Shown here in pieces: positions 55,424 through 64,000 of a DNA stretch of 64,000 bases (position 1 is the first letter of the stretch; every line of letters begins with the position of its first letter). The stretch is from NCBI GenBank assembly GCA_963971575.1, contig OZ020624.1, positions 17,577,249-17,641,248 of the forward strand, given 5' to 3'. Under the pieces are notes generated by a model. It worked only from the letters and a program-made list of their open reading frames with translations, was not told the DNA's origin and made no database searches. The DNA comes from Liopterus haemorrhoidalis. Its lineage: Eukaryota; Arthropoda; Insecta; Coleoptera; Dytiscidae. A program made the position numbers and the translations under genes.

Positions 55424-56249
55424 TTCTAGGTCTTTTGTAGTATATTAAATAATAAAAGTTTGGTAAATTTATAAATTCTTCATAATATTTAATTCTTCAC
55501 CGGAGGTGAAGAAAATTTCTAACAACCTAAATTATATTTTATGTAAGGTAAATCATCCTAGGGAGGGGGCAAATTCCCCCTATGCCCCCCCCCCCTGGCT
55601 ACGTCCCTGAGCCTAATGATACATATACTGATAAATGTACTGCTATATTTAACTCAAAAATACTCAAAGTATTTGATATACCCGAAACGTTTTAAATCTA
55701 TATTGGTAGATTTTAAAATTCAACGAATTATAATATTCTTTCTTGGGTCGACCTGTATTTGACGGTTGAATTATGATAGTCGTGGTTGGGGTTTTAAATT
55801 ACGATGTGCCTGTCGTTAATATTAATGTCGATAATCCGTTTGACATGATTAATTGCTGCAAACTTTGTTTGGAATTGACTCTTTTATTTATTGGTTGACA
55901 AAATTCTTATAAATGATCATCCGATAGTGAAGAAAATTAACAAAATTGCTCTTATCGAAAGTGAACTCGTATTTTTAAAGACATTAATGTCACAATTTAT
56001 TTCACGAAATTCAACAACACAAATATTTGGTGGCTTCTGGTAAATTTATAAATGTTCTTCACCGGAGGTGAAGAAAACTTCTAACAACCTAAATTATATT
56101 TTATATAAGGTAAACTATCCTGGGGGGGGGGGGGCAAATGCCCTCTATGCCCCCCACCCTGGCTACGTCCCTGCGAAAGTGGGTTTATCTAAATCTACTA
56201 TCTTTTGAGACAGTGCAATCAGCTCAAGAGTCGTCTCAATTTCGATTAC

Positions 56250-56640
56250 ACTAGGTGATTAGACGTCCCGATTTTTAGGGATTTGTCCCTATTTTAAGTT
56301 GGATGTCCCATTGTCCCCAAAATGTATTTTTGGGTCTATTGCGTGTCCCGATTTTCAAATACTCATACCATTTAGTTATCGTACATAGATAATTTACAAT
56401 AAAATGTTAAACTACAAAAAAATCTGTAATATTATCCGCGGATATGAAATTTTTATGATTTAGCACATCCCTAACTCCAAGTTTTATAGGGACTCTAGGG
56501 ACAATTTTGTTTCCGCTCTTCAGGTTATTTTCTGAAATTCTGCTCTCCACTCTCGGAAGCGAATTTTTCGTGAAAAGATTAGCTTTTTTATTGCTAGGAT
56601 ATTATTGGTGCCCCAAAAAAATACTTGCGCCTTGATTCCT
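56250..56640. mobile_element. Diverged TE fragment with CGTCCCGATTTTTAGG
   Basis: GGTGATTAGACGTCCCGATT, with repeated TGTCCC motifs, resembles an old or different family of the CCCGG-type MITE. No clean right end or duplication was found. Confidence 0.4.
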
Positions 56641-57543
56641 CCCTGAAGAAGGGCGGTCCTGATAAATATAAGATAAATTGCTGACAGTATTGTGATCTAT
56701 TTCGCAAATGTTCTAACACAGATGGGCGAAATTGCATGTTCTGCTGTGGGGGCATTTCTAGGATCGGTCAAAATGTCACGGTTGGTTAAATGAATTTAAA
56801 TAATTTCATTGTACTTCATGTACTTACTTTGTAAGGCCCTCCACATAGTAGGTTCCAAGACTTGCGAGCAGAATCAAGTTTGAAACGCTGAAGGTCCGCC
56901 GGTCGGTTGCTTAGATTCTTCAGGAATAAGAGTGTTTGAATTAAAGTCTGTATTTTACATAATCTACGTTTAATGTTTAGTTAAGGCTGAAGTTTATAAT
57001 TACACTAGAACTTACAATTAAATGCTGACTACAAAATCCCATGAGAGACACTCAACACAAAACCTCACAACCACCGTTTCACCTCACAAGCCGTTAAACA
57101 CCTCACAACACTCACAGTGTTTAACCCGGTATCGAGGTTCGTTTCAAAATGTCCTCAACACTTCCAGTCAACTTCTGGTTCACTACACGCTACCGGGTTT
57201 CTCAACCAAAAATTCTTGGGAGGTTCGTCCGACTCCGGTGATGGTTTACTCACTACTCTTGTGTCACTCACAAGATTTCTCCAGCCCTTTTCTTAAAACT
57301 AATAATTTGATCTCTGAACCCCATTTTTTGTGTTTGTAAAAATTATTATCTCTCCAATTAACAACAAAAACCTTTTAACTTATCTTAAAGACTCATATTT
57401 CTATTGCCAATAATTCATAACCCCACATAATTAATTTTGAGTCTAAATACCTAGTCCATATCACTGAAAATATATGGTCGCATATCAGCATCTGTGTAGA
57501 CATTCGACCATGTACTTGAGATAAACGGTGACAACATTTCGCA
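56641..57543. other. No recognised gene
   Basis: A 105-codon plus-strand frame at 57022-57339 is Ser/Thr/His-rich, without a recognised domain. Nothing else stands out. Confidence 0.35.
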
Positions 57544-57789
57544 GGTGACCTGGCAATACCTCCTATCTGCATAAATAGAAATTTAAAGGAGAGGTAAAAT
57601 ACTGCTTTATGTCAGACGTTTTTGCGTAGTTTAAGATAAAAAGTATTGCTTTGTACGGAATTTAGACCTTAAATATTTTTCTTGTTTAAGAATTATTGTC
57701 ACAACTTCTGCACTGATGCGTGGGTTACAATGCAAACCAAGAACTAGTTTTCGCTAAAAATTGTAGATAGGAGGAATTGCCAGGTCACC
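57544..57789. mobile_element. Short MITE with GGTGACCTGGCAAT ends
   Basis: 246 bp bounded by GGTGACCTGGCAATACCTCC and its near-perfect complement GGAGGAATTGCCAGGTCACC. No convincing duplication is visible, so the superfamily is open. Confidence 0.65.
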
Positions 57790-58460
57790 AGCGATTTTAA
57801 ACAAATAATATAATATATGATCGTAAATTCTACCCTTGTCTTTCACCATTTAACTAAAAAAATATATGATAGCTTAACTAATCTTGGAGGATGTTTATCC
57901 TAAAATACATTAGTTTTTATATTTAAATAATTTGAATATTTTCAACTAATTGAATAATTTTATTTTAAATAATAATGAAATTTTATTTCTGAAATTACCG
58001 CTCCCACACTGCAGTCATCTGCAGATTTTAAACTCAACCACGAATATTTGTACACAATATTAGAGATGGCAACGATTAATCGAATGATTGAAATAATCGA
58101 TTATTTTGTTTCAGTTAATCAATTAACGATATGATATTTTTGATTTCGATTAATTAATAATTAATCGATAACTTTATTTTATTTTCAAGAAATTACTTAG
58201 TTGTATTGTTGAAACCCTGGCCGGTAGATGATTCTGTTCTCTTCTTTTCAATAAAGTCCCTAGATTACTAGGCCTTAAAAACACTCGTTCTCGCCTATCT
58301 AGAGAATTAAACTCAACCGCTACTCATTTCTGCACAATATACTGATATAGTTTGCGTCCAGTCAGTTCAAATGCTCACAAATAAACGCAATTTTCCAACT
58401 CGATAATTTCCGAGAAAAACCTAGCAAGTTACAGGTCTTCTGAATACAAGACCTTGTTTA
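57790..58460. other. AT-rich region with one TE end
   Basis: Near 58064, TAGAGATGGCAACGATTAAT followed by repeated TTAATCGA motifs looks like the end of an old DNA transposon; no partner end was found in the window. No gene seen. Confidence 0.35.
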
Positions 58461-58810
58461 AGGGCCGAATTCTTAAATGTTCCTATTCTCACCTCAACCT
58501 CAATTGGCAATAAGTCACTCATTTGGAATTCAGAAACAAAAGTTGGATATAATTAACTCATTGCCCACTCACTTATCTGTCAAATTTGAGTGAGATTTGA
58601 GGCCAGTAGCTGGTAACCGTAAATTTGACTCATTTCAGAATTTGCGTTATATAAATATAGAAATATATTTGCATCAATGTGGATAATGATTTTTTGGAGT
58701 AAGAAAAGGGTGAAAATGTTTATTTAAATGTGCGTCGATACATTTGATACGTAAAAACTAAACAGTAACCTATTTTTTAATACAAAATAATTGTTTTTAT
58801 CAGACGGTGT

Positions 58811-59011
58811 ATGCGGGACGCTAAAGATCCTCTTCAAAATATCACTGACTATGAACTTATTCAGAGATTTAATTTTTTAAGAAACACTATAACACATATA
58901 ATACTTCCTAGAGTATATCCAAAAATTGGGGTACTACAGAAGCATAGGTTGCCTATTCCTCCAGTTGTGACACGCATAATTTTATTAGATATGACAAAAA
59001 AAAATTCTTAA
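58811..59011 (+). pseudogene. Harbinger transposase N-terminal fragment
   Basis: 67 codons with RDAKDPLQNITDYELIQRF, then NTITHIILPRVYP and HRLPIPPVVTRII. It resembles the N-terminus of HARBI1-like nucleases (R-D-x-x-D-P, F-x-x-R-F-R/N-F, L-P-I/L-P-P). The frame becomes Lys/Asn-rich and stops after this, so the catalytic core has been lost by internal deletion. Confidence 0.7.
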
Positions 59012-59547
59012 TTCATTATAATATATCTTTATTTAAGAGAACACATGGCGACTTACATATAGTTAGTCAACCTTAGATCTGCATAATAATATAATAAGTT
59101 TCCGAAAATATTGCTTTATACCTGGGTAGATATGTTAGATTTCCCGGAACTAACGAGAATACCGAAAAAAAAAAAAAATCTTTATGGATTTAATTAATAT
59201 CGCTGGTTTCCCTGAAGTTCAACTATGAAGTTCTGGACAATGATATTCGCTGGCCATGATCTCTCCATGATAGCAGGATATTTAACAGTAGTTCTGTTAA
59301 AATGAGATTTGAAGAAATCGGTTGTCTGGAATTATTCTCGATGGTTATACTATAAAAGCAGCTTTTATTCTACGCCATTTTTCAAACTAATAAAAAAAAA
59401 ATTATAAGTACATAAGTATAATTATGTCGTGTATTTATTTATAATAAATTATTTAAATTACATTATAAGTTTTTCTAAAATTTTTGTTTTTAAAGTTTCT
59501 TCGGCTTTTTTTTTCTTATTTCTTGCTCTTCTACTTGCAGCTGTTGT

Positions 59548-59687
59548 TTATACATACATTTTATGCCGATATACTTCGAGTCGAAAGATATGAATTTCTT
59601 CATCTTGCGGGATATTTTTGTCTGAGCTCTTCATTCTAACTTCTAATTCTTTTTCAATTGCAGTAACTCTTGATGTGTACGCAGTTT
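59548..59687 (-). pseudogene. Harbinger accessory (Myb/MADF-like) protein, C-terminal remnant
   Basis: The minus-strand stretch VTAIEKELEVRMKSSDKNIP, followed by EEIHIFRLEVYRHKMYV and a stop. The coiled helical C-terminus fits the MADF/Myb-type partner protein of Harbinger elements. The call depends on position (opposite strand, same element) as much as on sequence. Confidence 0.45.
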
Positions 59688-59911
59688 TCTTATTTATTTA
59701 TTTTTTTTGACTATTTTCCTAATACTTTTAATTAGGTAATTAGATTATTTGCCTATTGTAAAAATTAACTATTTAAAAATTACATCTCCTGGGAGTAAAG
59801 TCGTCTTATGACAGATGACGTGTACACACGTCATCTGTATGCACTGGGCAGCGTCACCCATCATATTCTACTTGCCATGAGAAAAACAACAAAATATATA
59901 AAATACACATT

Positions 59912-60059
59912 TTTTTTTAAAATTTAATGGCCTTTGCTTCTGTGGCAATTAGCCAGGACAATTTTTATTTGAGAAAATTTCCATGCCTGAACGGGATTCG
60001 AACCCGAGACCTTCGCAACGCAGAGCACATGTGTTACCACTTCGCTACGCCCGTCGGCT
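59912..60059 (-). mobile_element. tRNA-derived SINE
   Basis: 148-bp minus-strand SINE. The tRNA-like head has a perfect A box TAGCGAAGTGG and B box GGTTCGAATCC, followed by a short body and an A-rich tail. Target duplication AAAATACACATT on both sides (59900-59911 and 60060-60071, with more T on each). The acceptor arms pair poorly (GCCGACG against TTCAGGC), so this is a SINE head and not a functional tRNA gene. It is inserted in the Harbinger derivative. Confidence 0.88.
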
Positions 60060-60333
60060 AAAATACACATTATTTTTTCGAATTGAGTTTTTGACAATAC
60101 ACTACTGTCAACATGTTTATCACAGTCACTATCAAAACGTTTTCATAGCTATTACTCATTATTTTATTTTGACGTCATCAAATTAGCGACGTTTTCCGTC
60201 TCTCAAGTTAGTGACTCATTTATAATTGTTTATGAATAACAAAAGTGAGTGAGTGAACGACTCAACCTAAAATGAGTGTGAGATGAGGTGAGGTTGAGGT
60301 GAGGATTAGGAACGTTTATGAATTCGGCCCTTA

Positions 60334-61139
60334 GTCACATAAAACAACTAAATCCAATCATCTGATCCAGTTTTAAGTTTGTTTCAGTTCTACCCACTAC
60401 TTAGCAGTTGTTCTTCCAGGTATTCGAAAATCCGGTTTCGGTTCACAGCACTAATTTTAACAATTTGTTGATAGCTTTTTGTTTTATTTTAGGTGCGTTC
60501 GGCATAACTGTGCAGTGTTAACTCCGTGTCGTGCAAGTTTTTTGCCACGTTACACACTGTGCAAGAAAGTCAAAGACGAACGCTTTGTTCAGATTGTGTG
60601 GTTATTCTAACCTTTTTTTTTTGGAAACAAATATATTATGTGTGTTTGATTACATGAAGTCTATCTTCTGCTACTTGTTTTGTACGATAGTATAAAAATG
60701 ACGCATGAAGGTTTTGGGATGCTTTTTTATAAAAGAACTTTTATTTGATGATTTTTAAACTTTTACTAAGGTGTTTTCAGGTTTTTCGCCTTCTTTTGAT
60801 CTGTAGTAACACCCATTATAAATAAGAAGACCGTAAATACCCTGTGTATGTAGAGAATTCCCGCTGCTGAATGTACGATTATAGCACTGCTAATAATTAG
60901 TAGGTTATTACTTTTTGGTATGCAATTTTTTAAATATAAATCGGAATTAAAATTTTTAACTGAACGAATTGCACTGAGATTCATGTATATTCAAAGAATT
61001 TAGGGACCAATTTTAAATTACAGGAGATTCTAGGCTATTACAGGAATTCAAGGATGGTAGATACTATGTTATATGACATTTTTCATGTTACACTCGTTAT
61101 AAATCAACTGTATAAATAAATAAATAAAATAAGTTACCT
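60334..61139. other. Intergenic, no gene recognised
   Basis: GGTGCGTTCGGCATAACTGTG at about 60493 could be one end of a small DNA element (GACGAACGC at about 60575 is a weak partner). Otherwise nothing supportable. Confidence 0.35.
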
Positions 61140-61230
61140 CATTCTCCAACTTTTTTATTTATAATAAACTTTACACATACTTTATAAATACTTTTTTTAA
61201 AACCACGATTCTTCTTAGTTACAGGGAATA
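61140..61230 (-). CDS. Unrecognised host gene, terminal exon with 3' UTR
   Basis: The minus-strand acceptor TTTATTTTTCAG precedes position 61230. With the phase supplied by the upstream exon, the frame reads I-I-P-C-N and stops at TAA (61215-61217). An AATAAA (minus strand, 61154-61159) follows about 60 bp later, giving a normal short 3' UTR. The phase agreement with the exon at 62414-62523 supports this as the last exon. The 3' transcript end is estimated. Confidence 0.6.
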
Positions 61231-61550
61231 CTGAAAAATAAAAAAAGTTATTAATTATTTACACTGTTAGTGCGCAAAGAAGGTTTTTACAAATGGTAGC
61301 ATAAGTTTGAAAAGAGTCCTTTACACACGTATTATATACAACATTTTGTCTACCACCAAAAATATGAATAAAAATTCAAAAGAATTGGGTAATAATTAAT
61401 ACATTTTCATTTCACCATTTTGTGTTCCCGTTATCTTGATACAGCCAGCATATGGCCTTTGTATTTATATTCCTTGGTAATACAGCCACTACAGTCCCCA
61501 TTGTAACGAAATGATTAATGTAACTCCATTTGTTTGCTATATTTTCATTA

Positions 61551-62381
61551 AGTGGGTTTTACACGATCCAATTTATTGAAAAAGATTACCTTCAATTTAT
61601 TTAAGTGTGTAAAGTGTTCAAATTTCAACAATAAATTATTGAAAAAAATGATCAATTTATTTTGAAACTAGTTGAAAAGTTCTATTTTCATAAATTTTTT
61701 AGGGAATTCTAGGTATATTTTTATCTGTTTAGTGATTGCCAACTGTTTAGTTGTAGCATAACCTAGAAATATATAGTTTATGTTTTGTTTTCAAATGTGA
61801 CAGAATCGCAAACTTTCTAATTTATTATCATCTAGGCCAGGGGTCGGCAAACTTTAGAGCCTAAAGAGCCAAATTCACCCATTACGGCATCTGGAAAAAT
61901 TTTAAAGAGCCATAATTTTGTTTTAATACATGACTTTTTTTAGCATCATTTAATAAGTACTGCATAAATATACATAAATAAGTCACATGTAATGATTATG
62001 GTGTTTTATTTTAGTCATTGGTCATTGGAAAATAAAATGAATTTTTGCGTGAATATTTCTAAATTTTATTCCTAATCAACTTAATTTGAAGAGCCACACG
62101 AATACCCTCAAAGAGCCACGGTTTGTCGACCCCTGAGGTTATTTCTTTTGTTTTTGTTCACAGCTCGTAATTTTGTGAAGATTTTTTCAATATATTCATT
62201 TTGATAAATATGTCAACATGTTTCACAGTTGGTAATGTAAAAGTTTTCAAAAAAATTGATAAATAAATTGATGTGTGTAAAGTGATCCTTTTATTTTCAA
62301 GTTACCAATAATTTTTTCGAATAATTGACAAAAAACTTGATCAATTTATTGATCAATAAATTGAACGGTGTAAAACCAACT
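61551..62381. mobile_element. TA-flanked DNA element in the last intron
   Basis: 831 bp with ends AGTGGGTTTTACACGATCCA and a complement ending GTAAAACCAACT (imperfect, with CAATTTATTGA continuing the repeat), flanked by TA on both sides. This suggests Tc1/mariner or Harbinger-like ancestry. It contains a hAT MITE and no coding frame. Confidence 0.65.
61838..62135. mobile_element. hAT-type MITE, CAGGGGTC family
   Basis: 298 bp with ends CAGGGGTCGGCAAAC / GTTTGTCGACCCCTG and AAGAGCCA motifs near both ends, an internally deleted relative of 54386-55423. Flanks do not show a clear 8-bp duplication. Confidence 0.8.
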
Positions 62382-62413
62382 TAAGTTGTGTTAGTAAAAT
62401 GAAAAATACTTAC

Positions 62414-62523
62414 ATTCTTTCTGTTAGTGGTAACGTGTGATTACGTTTTCTTCCCATTTTAAATAACAATCCTTGATCTCCAGCTTCTGCATTGTAACCT
62501 GCTTCGTATTTCTCACCTACCGC
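62414..62523 (-). CDS. Unrecognised host gene, penultimate exon
   Basis: 110-nt exon between an acceptor (TTTTGTTTTAG) and a strong donor (GTAAGTATTT) on the minus strand. It is open in phase 0 for 36 codons plus two bases: AVGEKYEAGYNAEAGDQGLL, then FKMGRKRNHTLPLTER. Codon use is ordinary and composition is more balanced than in the flanking repeats. No domain is recognised. If the donor were not used, the frame would end at a TAA three bases later, so this could alternatively be a terminal exon. Confidence 0.7.
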
Positions 62524-62573
62524 CTAAAACAAAATGAATAAAAAATTATTACAAACTTAACAACTAATAAGCG

Positions 62574-63028
62574 TAGGGTGACCATTCGTCCCGCATTTTA
62601 ACATTTTGTCCCGCATTTTAACATTTTGTCCCGCATTTTGGATTTGGGAGGTGAGGACCTTTTTTTTGCTCTTCATTTGGATTTTGGGAGATGAGGACTT
62701 TTTTTTTTTGACAGTCGATACCAATTGTGACAAAACCTGCGCTGCATGTTTTACTTGATTTTTTTTCCTCATAAATATGCGTGTCGTTTAATTTATATAA
62801 TAATTTTGTTTCCAAATCGATGTGACTAAGTACATTTTTATTATGTCAGTCCATGATGCAATCCTTTCCTAATGTTGTTTACTTCAAATAAAAAAAAAGG
62901 TTTTTTTTACTCGTCACTTGGATTTTGGGAGATGAGGACTTTTTTTTTGCTCTTCACTTGGATTTGGGAGATGAGGACCTTTTTTTTGTTCCGTCCCGCA
63001 TTGCCTTCTTAAGAAAATGGTCACCCTA
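62574..63028. mobile_element. hAT-type MITE, CCCGG/CCCGC family, in intron
   Basis: 455 bp, TAGGGTGACCA...TGGTCACCCTA, with exact 8-bp duplication AATAAGCG (62566-62573 and 63029-63036). The interior has three CGTCCCGC-type motifs and four GAGGAC...TTTTTTTGCTCTTCA blocks. It lies 43 bp from the acceptor of exon 62414-62523. Confidence 0.92.
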
Positions 63029-63060
63029 AATAAGCGACGAAATTGTTTTTGGGTCAATCA

Positions 63061-63250
63061 ACTTTTTCTAGTTCAAGCTGAAGTATCTTGGGGTTGAACG
63101 AGCTTTTTACAGTCCACTTTTCTGATCCATCGACATTTGGTCCTCATCCAGGCGGATACTTCAGTGTAAAGAAAATGTCGATGGATCAGAAGAGGGGACT
63201 GTAAAAAAACTCGGTCAAACTCAGGATACTTCAGCTTCAAGTAAAAAAAT
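63061..63250. repeat. Hairpin repeat in intron
   Basis: Two arms of about 75 bp (for example CTGATCCATCGACATTT on the left and AAATGTCGATGGATCAGA on the right) with a loop of about 35 bp. The outer parts GTTCAAGCTGAAGTATC / GATACTTCAGCTTCAAG also pair. Looks like a small foldback MITE; no target duplication identified. Confidence 0.75.
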
Positions 63251-63497
63251 TTATTAACGCACAAAATACTGACAATGTGCTAGCTTCATATGTCTGTTTC
63301 TAATCACCGCCTACCATCCGTCTCATATTAATTTGTGTAAAAAAGCACAGCTTACTATTGCTGCGACCTTTGTACACAAATCAAACGCGGTAATTTAATT
63401 TATAAACTATGCTACAGACAATATGATTTATGGCACTTCAAACGCCACATTCCTAGATTCGTCTGTGCGTAAATCCACCTCTTATTGGAAAACTTAC

Positions 63498-63615
63498 CTC
63501 TTCAGTAATAATATCGTCGGCTAGTTTAGCATCATCTGCCCCTGTGATCAGCTCTGGTACATCAAACCGTGGTACATTCAGGTAGCAAATTAAATCGTGC
63601 TTCTTGTCCGCGTAC
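63498..63615 (-). CDS. Unrecognised host gene, internal exon
   Basis: 118-nt exon flanked by a textbook acceptor (TTTTTATTTCAG) and donor (GTAAGTTTTCC) on the minus strand. Open in phase 1 for 39 codons: YADKKHDLICYLNVPRFDVP, then ELITGADDAKLADDIITEE. It ends in phase 0, matching the start of the next exon at 62523. The acidic ADDAKLADDI stretch and compact exon structure look like a conserved protein, but I cannot name the family. Upstream exons must lie beyond 64000. Confidence 0.72.
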
Positions 63616-63686
63616 CTGAAATAAAAACAATATTGTAATTTATGTGTTAAGATAAAGGTACGGAACTGGGCAGACGAGCCTAGACC

Positions 63687-64000
63687 CAGTGATGGCATCC
63701 TACCGGTTCGGACCGGTTCGCGCGAACCGTTTCTTAAAATTATTGAAACCTTAGGGAACCGGTTGTTAGACTTATTAAAAATAAATGAAATACTCTGACT
63801 TCAGTTTTGAATCGTGCGCCGTGCCCTGCAGTGTTGCAAATGTAATATTTATTTTATAGGTTATTAATAATACGCTCTTAAATTTTTTTCCTTATATTTA
63901 ATAAATGGAAGTAAGTGATTTGTTTTCACTCTTAAAAGTACAGAATATGTTCCTAGATATCACATGACTTTATAGAACCGCTTCCTGAAAATTTAAGATA
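63687..64000. mobile_element. Truncated TE end (CAGTGATGGCATCC) at the window edge
   Basis: CAGTGATGGCATCCTACCGG followed by repeated CCGGTTCG / CGAACCG palindromic motifs is a typical hAT-like end. The other end is outside the window. Confidence 0.5.

Larger units (their letters stand above)
54268..56173. mobile_element. hAT-like element with GGGACGTAGCCAG ends
   Basis: Left end CGGGGACGTAGCCAG, right end CTGGCTACGTCCCTG, with flanks CGAAAGCG (54260-54267) and CGAAAGTG (56174-56181), an 8-bp duplication with one mismatch. The subterminal parts are G or C runs. The right-end segment of about 115 bp occurs twice (55495-55608 and 56053-56173). A second hAT element is nested at 54386-55423. No transposase of its own. 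Confidence 0.8.
58461..60331. mobile_element. PIF/Harbinger derivative with two coding remnants
   Basis: Ends AGGGCCGAATTCTTAAA and its complement TTTATGAATTCGGCCCT, with subterminal CACCTCAACCTCA / TGAGGTTGAGGTG, flanked by TA (58459-58460 and 60332-60333). Including the A/T next to GGGCC, the flanks read TTAA and TTA, compatible with the TWA preference of Harbinger. Inside are remnants of a transposase N-terminus (plus strand) and an accessory DNA-binding-type protein (minus strand), the usual divergent pair of Harbinger. A SINE is inserted near the right end. Confidence 0.8.

Noticed and set aside
54268..55608. Inner right end at 55608 as the true end of the GGGACGTAGCCAG element
   Set aside because: The sequence after 55608 does not repeat the left flank, whereas after 56173 the 8-bp flank CGAAAGTG matches CGAAAGCG at the left.
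57022..57339. 105-codon Ser/Thr/His-rich frame
   Set aside because: No domain, no promoter or splice context. Kept only as a note in the intergenic entry.
59980..60060. A functional tRNA gene on the minus strand
   Set aside because: A and B boxes are perfect but the acceptor stem does not pair, and an A-rich tail with target duplications surrounds it. It is a SINE head.

Overview
The window is repeat-dominated eukaryotic nuclear DNA, AT-rich outside a few elements, most probably from an insect with a large genome. The evidence is the mix of Ty3/gypsy, Ty1/copia, non-LTR, PIF/Harbinger, hAT, Tc1/mariner and piggyBac-like elements, tRNA-type SINEs and spliced coding exons. There is no bacterial operon structure, no ribosome binding sites and no CRISPR array. 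The species cannot be named from the sequence. Nearly all coding sequence belongs to transposable elements; the only good candidate for a host gene is the 3' end of a spliced minus-strand gene at 61.1-63.6 kb, whose product I do not recognise.

Region 1 (1-22741) is a direct tandem duplication of a unit of about 13.8 kb. Copy A runs from left of the window to 10516 and copy B from 10517 to 22741. Each copy carries, in order, a gypsy pol end plus LTR, a 16-bp minisatellite, an inactive non-LTR reverse transcriptase on the minus strand, a hAT MITE, an LTR-leader-gag fragment of a second gypsy, a three-level nest of Harbinger and hAT elements, and blocks of two related repeat modules that I call X (about 450 bp) and Y (about 150 bp). 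Four indels of 143, 1013, 661 and 1100 bp separate the copies.

Region 2 (22560-48214) continues the X/Y and minisatellite material, but from 23740 on it is in opposite orientation, so 22560-23735 and 43500-45230 form inverted arms as in a foldback element. Between them lies a nest: an X/Y block holds a hAT-type MITE pair (24916-32391 and 41587-41855) that brackets a 9.2-kb array of 179-bp satellite. The left MITE is split by a copia element (25184-32361), and the copia is split by a small, young gypsy element (28062-30699) with an intact 731-codon Gag-protease-integrase frame but no reverse transcriptase. The 8-bp duplications of the two MITEs match across the array rather than within each MITE. 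This means the satellite entered either as a composite transposon or by recombination of a satellite circle with a resident MITE.

Region 3 (45231-60331) is a patchwork of short DNA transposons: two Harbinger-like elements in opposite orientation, two mariner MITEs, TTAA-flanked foldback elements, a very young non-coding LTR element with apparently identical LTRs, hAT remnants, SINEs, and a Harbinger derivative with two coding remnants.

Region 4 (60334-64000) holds three exons of the minus-strand gene, with introns filled by MITEs and a hairpin repeat. The elements rarely work together as a pathway. The plausible functional links are cross-mobilisation: non-autonomous LTR elements relying on relatives (the gag element at 4763 and the young element at 48597 share their primer-binding sequence), and MITEs relying on hAT, Harbinger, mariner and piggyBac transposases encoded elsewhere.
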